Source of the DNA: an uncultured delta proteobacterium
GTDB lineage: Bacteria; Desulfobacterota; Desulfovibrionia; Desulfovibrionales; Desulfovibrionaceae
DNA length: 43,190 nucleotides
NCBI GenBank assembly: GCA_903835685.1
Contig: CAILNX010000011.1
Coordinates: forward strand, 1-43,190
Direction of reading: 5' to 3'
A program made the translations under genes and the position numbers. The first letter of the stretch is position 1. Each line of letters begins with the position of its first letter. Below are positions 25,163-31,816 of this stretch, piece after piece. The notes below the pieces were generated by a model, which did not search any database, was not told the origin of the DNA, and saw only the letters and a list, made by a program, of their open reading frames with translations.

Positions 25163-26383
25163 ATGGCCAGCCTCCCACCCATCCTGGTTCTGGGCCTTTG
25201 TCCCGGCTCCCTGGCCGCCCCGCCCGGGACCCGGGAGCGCGTGGTCACGGCCCAGGTCCTGGCCGGGGGGCAGCGGCTGCTGGCGGCCTTTCCGGATTTT
25301 GCGGGTGAGCGCATCCCGGTGACCGGTCCCCTGGACCTCGTCCTGGACAGGCTGGAGGCGGCCCGCAATCAGGGACTTCAGGTGGCGGTCCTGGCGGACG
25401 GCGACCCCCTGTTCTTCGGCCTGGGCGCGCGCCTGGCCGAGCGCTTCGGGCCTCAGGCCCTGGCCGTGTTTCCGGCCGTGAGCGCCGTGCAGATCGCGGC
25501 CGCCCACTTCAGCCTGCCCTGGGCCGGGATTCCCGTGGTCTCCCTGCACGGCCGGGACGACCCCGGTCCCCTGCTGGCCGCCCTGACCCACGCGGGCCGG
25601 GCCTTTGTGTACACCGACACCCGGAACACCCCGGCCTCCTTAAGCCGCCTGCTGCACGACCTCTCCCCGGGCACCTTCACCCTGACCGTGTTCGAGGACC
25701 TGGACACCCCGGACGAGCGCGTCCGCCGCCTGACCCCGGAGGATGCCGCCGACCTCACCTTCTCGGCCCTGAACCTGGTCCTGGCCGAACAGACCAAGGC
25801 CTCGGACCACCCTTTGAGCCTGGGCCTGCCGGACCAGTCCTTTGCCACCCAGCAAGCCCTGATCACCAAGGGGCCGGTGCGCGCCGTGGCCCTGGCCGCC
25901 CTGTCGCTTACCCCGGACTCCCGGCTCTGGGACCTGGGCGCGGGCTGCGGGTCCGTGTCCATTGAGGCCGCCGCCCTCCTGCCCCGGGGGACCGTCCACG
26001 CCCTGGAAAAGGACCCGGCCCGCCTGGACCTGATCCGGGCCAACATCCGGCGCTTCGGGGCCTGGCAGGTGCAGGCCTCTCTGGGCCAGGCCCCGGCCGC
26101 CCTGGCCGCGCTCCCGGACCCGGATCGCATCTTCCTGGGCGGGGGCCTGCACCGCAGCCCCGAGACCCTGGCCGCCGCCTTCGACCGCCTGCCCCCGGGC
26201 GGAATCCTGGTGGCCTCCTGCATCCTCCTGGACTCCCTGGCCCTGGCCCGGGACTTCTTCGCCTCCCGCGACACCCCCGCCGAAGTCACCCTGATCCAGG
26301 CCGCCCAGTCCCGCCCCCTGGCCCAGGACCTGCGTCTGGAAGCCTTCAACCCGGTGTTCCTGGTCCGGGCAGTGAAGCCGTAA
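25163..26383 (+). CDS. cbiET: precorrin-6Y / cobalt-precorrin-6 methyltransferase CbiE-CbiT fusion
   Basis: A 406-residue bifunctional enzyme of corrin synthesis. Residues 1-205 are the CbiE methylase domain (ILVLGLCPGSLAAPPG, VAVLADGDPLFFGLG, VFPAVSAVQIAAA). Residues 210-406 are the CbiT domain, with the SAM motif LWDLGAGCGSVSIEAA, HALEKDPARLDLIRANIRRFGA and IFLGGGLHRSPETL. Together they methylate C-5 and C-15 and decarboxylate, on the way to cobalamin. It follows the hemerythrin gene by 27 bases. Downstream lies a gene-free 540-base stretch with repeats and no recognisable terminator. Confidence 0.93.
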   Translation: MASLPPILVLGLCPGSLAAPPGTRERVVTAQVLAGGQRLLAAFPDFAGERIPVTGPLDLVLDRLEAARNQGLQVAVLADGDPLFFGLGARLAERFGPQALAVFPAVSAVQIAAAHFSLPWAGIPVVSLHGRDDPGPLLAALTHAGRAFVYTDTRNTPASLSRLLHDLSPGTFTLTVFEDLDTPDERVRRLTPEDAADLTFSALNLVLAEQTKASDHPLSLGLPDQSFATQQALITKGPVRAVALAALSLTPDSRLWDLGAGCGSVSIEAAALLPRGTVHALEKDPARLDLIRANIRRFGAWQVQASLGQAPAALAALPDPDRIFLGGGLHRSPETLAAAFDRLPPGGILVASCILLDSLALARDFFASRDTPAEVTLIQAAQSRPLAQDLRLEAFNPVFLVRAVKP

Positions 26384-26540
26384 GACGCGGCTCACAACTG
26401 GCGTACTCGCGGCGAGAGCACAATGCCTTGGAATATTTCTTTTATTTTCATTGCTCTTCCGGTGCGCCGAGCTTCGTGAACCCCTCCGGGGGCCAAAGGG
26501 CTGCGCCCTCTGGACTCCCGTTTATGGAGAGGTTCTGCCA

Positions 26541-26558
26541 GGTGTCGCTGACGACACC
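26541..26558. repeat. short inverted repeat GGTGTCG/CGACACC
   Basis: Seven-base arms GGTGTCG (26541-26547) and CGACACC (26552-26558) with a four-base loop. It is followed by no T run. It may be an operator or part of the composite intergenic repeat that follows. Confidence 0.45.
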
Positions 26559-26568
26559 CGACACAATC

Positions 26569-26617
26569 TCCCCTGAAAAGGGGTTCCAAGGGGCGCGCGC
26601 CTTGGCCGCCGGAGGCA
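26569..26617. repeat. REP-like intergenic palindromic element, copy 1
   Basis: The stretch runs from CTCCCCTGAAAAGGGGTTCC through CAAGGGGCGCGCGCCTTGG to CCGCCGGAGGCAC. It contains two nested hairpins, CCCCTGAAAAGGGG and CCAAGG(GG)CGCGCG(..)CCTTGG. The same element, about 90 percent identical by eye and inverted, lies at 37486-37537 between argB and mobB. This suggests a dispersed repeat family. Confidence 0.8.
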
Positions 26618-26726
26618 CACCACGCCCCGGCCATCGAAACAGCCCTTCCCCCCCATTTTCTGCTTGACAACGCCTTCGATGACCCGGCGCTTTTCTGGTC
26701 ACAACTACCGGTGATCGAGGGGTGGG

Positions 26727-26754
26727 TACCCTGGCTGTACCCTGTCTCTACCCT
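26727..26754 (+). promoter_or_regulatory. three TACCCT direct repeats with 11-bp phasing
   Basis: TACCCT occurs at 26727-26732, 26738-26743 and 26749-26754, each start exactly 11 bases after the last. Direct repeats one helical turn apart are the usual binding layout of OmpR/PhoB-type response regulators. They lie about 170 bases upstream of the M15-like gene. I cannot identify the regulator or the exact promoter. Confidence 0.45.
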
Positions 26755-26923
26755 ATCCCAGGGGTGCTCTGGCGTGAGGGTCAAATTTTCCATCCTATGG
26801 TTGTTTCTTGGTTGAAGGGCCCGGGTCCGGGCCAAACTGGGCCTGGGCCTGTTATCAGGCATGCGGTATGTGCTGAGGCATTTTTCTTGCCAGCAACCAG
26901 AAACAGCGGTACGGAGAAAACAC

Positions 26924-28186
26924 ATGGACGATTGGCTGAACGAATCAAGCGGCGCGGAGGATTTAAGTGTTGAGAATGTCGGGGAGAGCGATTTCGGGGC
27001 CAATGATTTAAGCCCCCTGGATTCCGGGGAAATGGACCCCGGCTCCCTGGATTCCAGCCCGGACACGGACACGAGCGGCGGTTTCGACGGGGCTCCTGAC
27101 CAAGCGCCGGACGAGGCCCCGGGCCAGGAGAAGAAACCGATGCCGGATATGAGCGAAGAGCAGGACTCGGGCCTGAACCCGGGCAGCCCGGTCGAGAGCC
27201 AGGACCCGGGCCTGGACTCCTGGTATCAACCCCGGGTCTGGCCCAGGCAGCCGCACGGCTGGGAATACCTGCCCGGGTACATTGACTGGTCGGTCTGGGC
27301 CAAGGCGGAGAGCTGGGGCAAGGGCCGCAAGGCCGCCCAGGCCGACCTGGCCCCCGAGGACCTTGTGGCCCTTGACGCCCAAGACCCGGCAACCCCGACC
27401 TCGGGAGACGACATCCCCCTCTCCGACTTGGAGCAGGCGCCGACGAACGAACCCACGGCCGAACCTGTGGCCGAACCGATGCCCGAACCGATGCCCGAAC
27501 CGATGCCCGAACCTGCAACCGAACCTGTGGTCGAAACCGCGCCCGAGGCCACCACGGAAACCACCACCCTGCCCGAAGAGGACACGACCGAACCGCCTGC
27601 CGATCAGACCGGGGGCGGGGACGCGCCGAAACAGGCGGACCAGATCGGCACGGGCCAAGGGCTCGGCGGTGGCGGGGTCGGGGGCGGGTCTATCGGGGGG
27701 GTGTCTGGGGAGGGAGGCGACAAGAAAGCTCCTGGCGAACAACTTCCGGTCCAGGTCCCTTACGAAGGGCAACAAATCCGCGTTCCCAACGTGACGGTCG
27801 ATCCGAAGGTGGACCGCCCGGTGCGCCCGGAAGTGACGAATGGGCTGGAGCAGTTCCAGAAGGATACGGACGGGAAGTATGAACTGGGGATTTCCAGCAC
27901 GTACCGCACACCGGCGGAAGATATCGCAGCGGGCGGGAGTGGCACAGGTGCACACACGACTGGAAATGCAGTCGATATTAATAGGGTGAACGGAAAGTCG
28001 CCGTTGGACATGACGAAAGAAGAACAAGGAGCCATCACCGAGGATTTAAAGAAGGTGCCCGGCGTGAAAAAAGTATGGGGGCCGAACGGGCTTGAAGAAC
28101 GAGTTGACAAAGGATGGAAGGATTCCCCGTCGGGAACTCCAGCGCAGCAAAAACAACACATGAATCATTGGCATCTGGGCTTTTAA
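26924..28186 (+). CDS. M15-like zinc peptidase domain on a long acidic, Pro-rich N-terminus
   Basis: A 420-residue protein. Residues 1-270 are low-complexity and acidic (many Asp, Glu, Ser, Pro), with a compact segment QPRVWPRQPHGWEYLPGYIDWSVWAKAE in the middle, an EPMPEPMPEPMPEP repeat and a Gly-rich hinge (GGGGVGGGSIGG). Residues 275-420 resemble D-Ala-D-Ala peptidases of family M15. They show a YELGISSTYRTP start, the zinc motif H-x6-D in GAHTTGNAVDIN, and a C-terminal His in HMNHWHLGF. No signal peptide or membrane segment is visible, so delivery to the cell wall, if that is the target, would need another route. Base composition falls in the C-terminal domain, so the protein may be a chimera. 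The ATG at 26924 follows ACGGAG; an in-frame ATG 21 codons upstream is less likely. Confidence 0.75.
   Translation: MDDWLNESSGAEDLSVENVGESDFGANDLSPLDSGEMDPGSLDSSPDTDTSGGFDGAPDQAPDEAPGQEKKPMPDMSEEQDSGLNPGSPVESQDPGLDSWYQPRVWPRQPHGWEYLPGYIDWSVWAKAESWGKGRKAAQADLAPEDLVALDAQDPATPTSGDDIPLSDLEQAPTNEPTAEPVAEPMPEPMPEPMPEPATEPVVETAPEATTETTTLPEEDTTEPPADQTGGGDAPKQADQIGTGQGLGGGGVGGGSIGGVSGEGGDKKAPGEQLPVQVPYEGQQIRVPNVTVDPKVDRPVRPEVTNGLEQFQKDTDGKYELGISSTYRTPAEDIAAGGSGTGAHTTGNAVDINRVNGKSPLDMTKEEQGAITEDLKKVPGVKKVWGPNGLEERVDKGWKDSPSGTPAQQKQHMNHWHLGF
27473..27508 (+). repeat. three 12-bp in-frame tandem repeats (Glu-Pro-Met-Pro)
   Basis: GAACCGATGCCC is repeated three times without change at 27473-27484, 27485-27496 and 27497-27508, with degenerate copies on either side. 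It encodes Glu-Pro-Met-Pro units in the linker of the M15-like protein. Perfect identity implies recent expansion or slippage. Confidence 0.9.
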
Positions 28187-28256
28187 CTCTCACAGCAGAG
28201 GCAAACGTAACCGCCCCGGTCGCCCTCGCGGCCGGGGTCGATCAGGAGGCAATTCA

Positions 28257-29765
28257 ATGCCCATTCGCCAGATAACCACTTTAATTTATATTGTATTATT
28301 TCTTGTTTCCACTGTCCTTTTCCCCTCCCCCGCCCAGGCCTGGCTCCTGCGCCCGGCCAATGAAGTGATCGAGGCTGCCGTGACGGGCCACGAGTCTTTC
28401 TGGCCCCCGGCTGAAATCGGATATACCAACCCCATCATGACGACCAACTGGCCGTACGCGGGAATCGGCCAGAACAAGAGCAAGGCCGTGTTCATTCCCG
28501 TGGGGGACCATGAATTCACGATGGACAGGGTGTACATGCTTGATCCAAGCGTCACCTGGCGCTTTGATCGGTGGGTGTCCAGGGTGGACCAGTCCGGTTG
28601 GACCACGTTTAGCCTCCACCATTCCTTTGAAGTCACTGCGGAAAGGCCGACGGGCAACACCACCTATTTCGTGATGTTCAACGGCAAACGGGCCGAAGCC
28701 TTTGACATGAAGAAGGTGTCCTGGGAACTGCCGTCCTCGTTTCTGAAGCACGTGCCGGTGCTGCAACGCGCCCCGCAAGGGCTGGAGGGGCACAACCTGG
28801 AAGAGGAAAAGATCACCCCGCCCGGTTGCGCCACGGACCTGTTCGTGTTGCGTGAGGCAAATGGAAATCAGACCAGGAACATCGTGGCCCTGGCGGCCAG
28901 CCAGGCGGGCGTGGCCCACCCGCAGCGCGCCGTATACCTCGTCCCCGAGGGCGGCCCCTGGCGCGAGGCCGAACTCCAGATCGTGGAGTTCACAGGGAGA
29001 CAGGAGGCCTTTTCGGGTCTGAAACTCCGTGGCCACGAAACGGCGGTCAACGTGTACTTGAATCCATGGACGGGGTTTATCCTCTCCACCTATGTTAAGC
29101 CGGATGAATACGACCATTGGACCGCAGGGCGGCCGTTTAGGCTTGACGTCAACCATCCGGCCGGCGAGACCGCTGCGTACGAACTCAGTCAAACCAACAC
29201 GACCCATTCCTCCTTCACTTCGTACGCCGTCGTGGCCATGGTGCATCCCGAATCGGCCTGGGCCTTCACCAAACAGTTCAAGCCCAAGGACTTCGTCCCG
29301 CCGCCGAAAAACACCTACGAGATCGTGGCCCGGAAAATACCCCATGTGTACGACCTGGAAGAGTTCCAACGCTGTTTCGTCCCGGCGGACACCCGCGTCT
29401 TTGTCGTCGCCGACCCCGCAACCGGCAAGCGGGCCGTGTGGGAGACAGGGCAACTGTGCCGCTGGCGGGAGCAGGGCTGGCTCCAGGTCCCGGACCAGCC
29501 CGGCCCGGACGCCTACGCCATGCTGGAATACGAGGTGCCCTACTTCAACGATCCTGTTGGCAGGGACGGCAGCACCGAAGAGGACGGCGTGACCACCTAC
29601 GTGGTGGGCTTCAACCCCTGGAAGGCCTTCATTGCCGTGGTCGAGGCGGGCGGGAACGGGACCCGGGTCCAGCCCCCGGATTTTGCGCCATTGGTTGGAC
29701 TTGGGGCCGGGCTGTATCCTGGGAAGACCTTGCGGGTGCTGGAGACGGCGGTCTGGCCCCGCTGA
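28257..29765 (+). CDS. secreted hypothetical protein, 502 residues
   Basis: I do not recognise the family. A signal peptide is clear: MPIRQ, hydrophobic ITTLIYIVLFLVSTVLF, and cleavage after PSPAQA near residue 28. The mature part is rich in aromatic residues and beta-strand patterns (VTWRFDRWVSRVDQSGWTTF, TTYFVMFNGKRAEAFDMKK). A motif recurs twice, YLNPWTGFI near residue 272 and GFNPWKAFI near residue 456, hinting at an internal duplication. Only a few Cys are present (Cys194, Cys372, Cys398). The gene lies 70 bases after the M15-like gene; a GC-rich inverted repeat (CCCCGG/CCGGGG) and a strong AGGAGG lie between. They may form one operon encoding a cell-envelope function, which is inference. 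Confidence 0.7.
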   Translation: MPIRQITTLIYIVLFLVSTVLFPSPAQAWLLRPANEVIEAAVTGHESFWPPAEIGYTNPIMTTNWPYAGIGQNKSKAVFIPVGDHEFTMDRVYMLDPSVTWRFDRWVSRVDQSGWTTFSLHHSFEVTAERPTGNTTYFVMFNGKRAEAFDMKKVSWELPSSFLKHVPVLQRAPQGLEGHNLEEEKITPPGCATDLFVLREANGNQTRNIVALAASQAGVAHPQRAVYLVPEGGPWREAELQIVEFTGRQEAFSGLKLRGHETAVNVYLNPWTGFILSTYVKPDEYDHWTAGRPFRLDVNHPAGETAAYELSQTNTTHSSFTSYAVVAMVHPESAWAFTKQFKPKDFVPPPKNTYEIVARKIPHVYDLEEFQRCFVPADTRVFVVADPATGKRAVWETGQLCRWREQGWLQVPDQPGPDAYAMLEYEVPYFNDPVGRDGSTEEDGVTTYVVGFNPWKAFIAVVEAGGNGTRVQPPDFAPLVGLGAGLYPGKTLRVLETAVWPR

Positions 29766-29831
29766 GCGGGGACGTTCCCGGCCCTCCCCCGCCCGGTTGC
29801 GCCCCCTTAAGGTTTCGTGGCATGGGGGGAC

Positions 29832-30278
29832 ATGCCCAAGCCGTTTCGCTTCAAGCTGGAGAAGGTCCTGGAATACCGCCGCCAGGTGGAGGACCAGGCC
29901 CGCATGGCCGTGGCCACGGCCGAGCGCGAACTGAATGTCCAGACCGCCAAGGCCAACGACCTGCGGCGAAAGCTCATCGAGCACGACCAGATGGGGGCCG
30001 AGCGCAAGGGCGAGTTCAACGCCCACGACCTCTGGCTGCACCGGCTCTACGAGCAGCGCCTGGAGCAGGACCTGGCCCTGGCCCTGGAAGAGCAGGCCCG
30101 GCTGGCCCTCAAATTGCAACAATGCCGCAACGAGGCCATCCGGCGGTCCACGGAACGCAAGCTTTTGGAAAAACTCAAGGAAAAACAGGCCAAGAGGCAT
30201 ACCCTCCATGAAGAGCTCAGCGAGCAGAAAGAATTCGACGAAAACTCCGCGCTCCGGCATAAACCTGAAACTCTCTAG
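29832..30278 (+). CDS. fliJ: flagellar export chaperone FliJ
   Basis: A 148-residue, almost wholly coiled-coil protein that begins MPKPFRFKLEKVLEYRRQVEDQA, the typical FliJ start (F-x-L-E-x-V-L-x-Y-R). Heptad-like repeats continue to residue 130. FliJ is the soluble stalk of the flagellar type III export ATPase FliI and recycles chaperones. The ATG at 29832 has GGGGGGAC directly upstream; a GTG five codons earlier is a weaker option. Its 3' end overlaps the next gene by 71 bases in another frame, a large overlap. Confidence 0.88.
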   Translation: MPKPFRFKLEKVLEYRRQVEDQARMAVATAERELNVQTAKANDLRRKLIEHDQMGAERKGEFNAHDLWLHRLYEQRLEQDLALALEEQARLALKLQQCRNEAIRRSTERKLLEKLKEKQAKRHTLHEELSEQKEFDENSALRHKPETL

Positions 30279-31002
30279 GATTTTCGGGGGCTTGCTGGTC
30301 CTGGCCCTGCTGAAATTGGGGCTCATGGCCGGACTCAAGGTGGAGCCCGTGGCCCGGGTGCTGAACGGGCTGTCCGCGCCCGTGGCCCAGCTCGAGCCCG
30401 ACGAGGCCCAGGCCGCCGAGGACAAGGGCCAAAAGCCTGACGCCAAAGCCAAGAAATCCAAGGACAAGAAGGCCGAGGCCGAGAAGGCCCAGCCTGCCCC
30501 GGCTCAGGCCCCCGCCCAGACCCAAACCGACTCCCCCCTGTCCCCGGCCTCGGCCCAGGCCCAGACCCCGCCCCCCTCCCAGACCACGTCCAACGCCACC
30601 CAGGCACCCCCCGTGGGCAATCCGGCCGAGAACGACTGGAAGGCTTTGAAGCGCCGGGAAGAGGAGCTGCAGCGCAAGGAGCAGTCCCTGAAGACCCTGG
30701 AAGGGGACCTGGACATCAAGCTGGCCAAGCTGGCCTCCACGGAAAAGAGCATCCGCAAGATGCTCGAAGACGCCAATGTCATGAAGGACCAGAAGATCAA
30801 GCATTTAGTGGAGGTCTATTCGAGCATGAAGGCCAAGCAGGCGGCCACGGTCATCGAGACCCTGGACGAGGATCTGGCCGTCAAGATTCTGTCGGGCATG
30901 CGCGGCCAGCAGGCGGGCGAGGTGCTCACCTTTGTCAATCCCAAGAAGGCCGCCACCCTGTCCGAGGCCCTGACCAAGCTGCAAATTCCCTTTGGAAAAT
31001 AG
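30208..31002 (+). CDS. MotE-like protein (MgtE N-domain family)
   Basis: A 264-residue protein. One membrane helix lies near residues 24-42 (IFGGLLVLALLKLGLMAGL) and is followed by a Lys/Ala/Pro/Gln-rich linker (60-135). A coiled coil follows (150-200: EEELQRKEQSLKTLEGDLD). The C-terminal domain, KHLVEVYSSMKAKQAATVIETLDEDLAVKILSGMRGQQAGEVL, matches the MgtE N-terminal fold used by MotE, a periplasmic chaperone of the flagellar stator. Its position right after fliJ agrees. The start is not certain: the ATG at 30208 overlaps fliJ by 71 bases with AAGAGG about 12 bases upstream, and the membrane segment shows that coding begins before the fliJ stop. Confidence 0.8.
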   Translation: MKSSASRKNSTKTPRSGINLKLSRIFGGLLVLALLKLGLMAGLKVEPVARVLNGLSAPVAQLEPDEAQAAEDKGQKPDAKAKKSKDKKAEAEKAQPAPAQAPAQTQTDSPLSPASAQAQTPPPSQTTSNATQAPPVGNPAENDWKALKRREEELQRKEQSLKTLEGDLDIKLAKLASTEKSIRKMLEDANVMKDQKIKHLVEVYSSMKAKQAATVIETLDEDLAVKILSGMRGQQAGEVLTFVNPKKAATLSEALTKLQIPFGK

Positions 31003-31816
31003 CCATGGCCCGGCCCCGGGCCGCTCACGCATCCGGCTGACCCTGGCCTACGAGGGCACGGACTTTTTCGGCTGGCAGTTCCAGCCCGGGCAACGCACGG
31101 TGCAGGGTGAGTTGGAGGCCGTGCTCCAAAAAATCCTGGGGGTCCGGGTGGTGGTCCAGGCCTCGGGCCGCACGGATTCCGGGGTGCACGCCAAGGCCCA
31201 GGTGGCCCACATGGACGTGCCCCAGGACAGGGCCGATCTGCCCTGGCACCTGATTCTCAACAGCCATTTGCCCCGAGACCTGCGCGTGCTGGACAGCCGC
31301 CCCGCGTCCCCGGGCTTCCACGCCCAGTTTCTGACCCGGTCCAAGACCTACGCCTACACCTTCAGCCAGGCCGCCATCACCCTGCCCCACCGCCGCCGCT
31401 ACGTCTGGCGCACCGGCCCGTTGAATCTCGCGGCCATGGCCCAGGCCTCGGCCCTGTTCGTGGGCCGCCACGATTTCGCGGCCTTTCGCAACACCGGCAC
31501 GGACATAGAGAACACCGTGCGCGAGGTGTTCTCCTGCGGGCTGTTCGCGGGCTGCGAACCGGACGAGGCCGTGCTGCGCATTTGCGCCGACGGGTTCCTC
31601 AAACAGATGGTGCGCAACATCGCCGGATGCCTGGCGGCCGTGGGCTGGGGTAAAGTTCAACCCGAACTCGTCCGATCCCTGATCTCCGAGGGGGACAGGA
31701 AAGCCGCGCCCGCCACGGCCCCGGCCCGGGGGCTGTGCATGGAGCAGGTCTGCTACTCCCCCGGGGACCCGGATGACCTCCATCACCGTAAACGCCGCGA
31801 GCACCCCGCCCCTTGA
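30992..31816 (+). CDS. truA: tRNA pseudouridine(38-40) synthase TruA
   Basis: A 274-residue enzyme that isomerises U38-U40 in the tRNA anticodon arm. The catalytic Asp lies in QASGRTDSGVHAKAQV (near residue 62). RIRLTLAYEGTDFFGWQFQPG, DFAAFRNTG and ADGFLKQMVRNIAGCL are further TruA hallmarks. No in-frame ATG lies near the N-terminus: the likely start is the TTG at 30992, which overlaps the preceding gene by 11 bases. The ATG at 31005 is out of frame. The C-terminus overlaps the next gene by 44 bases. A tRNA gene inside a flagellar run is noteworthy but common as passenger genes go. Confidence 0.92.
   Translation: MENSHGPAPGRSRIRLTLAYEGTDFFGWQFQPGQRTVQGELEAVLQKILGVRVVVQASGRTDSGVHAKAQVAHMDVPQDRADLPWHLILNSHLPRDLRVLDSRPASPGFHAQFLTRSKTYAYTFSQAAITLPHRRRYVWRTGPLNLAAMAQASALFVGRHDFAAFRNTGTDIENTVREVFSCGLFAGCEPDEAVLRICADGFLKQMVRNIAGCLAAVGWGKVQPELVRSLISEGDRKAAPATAPARGLCMEQVCYSPGDPDDLHHRKRREHPAP

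Larger units (their letters stand above)
26384..26923 (+). other. 540-base intergenic region rich in repeats
   Basis: No gene can be supported here. In order it holds a degenerate inverted repeat CCAAAGGGC/GCCCTCTGG (about 26491-26511), GGTGTCG-CTGA-CGACACC (26541-26558), a palindromic element shared with 37486-37537, a promoter-like TTGACA near 26665 without a clear -10, and three phased TACCCT repeats (26727-26754). It separates the cobalamin gene from the M15-like gene and probably contains that gene's promoter and regulatory site. Confidence 0.6.

Noticed and set aside
26924-28186. Prophage endolysin and hence a prophage region
   Set aside because: The peptidase domain resembles lysins, but no holin, portal, capsid, tail or integrase gene is near.
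31005-31040. ATG at 31005 as the TruA start
   Set aside because: It is in a different frame and ends after 11 codons; the in-frame TTG at 30992 is the only plausible start.
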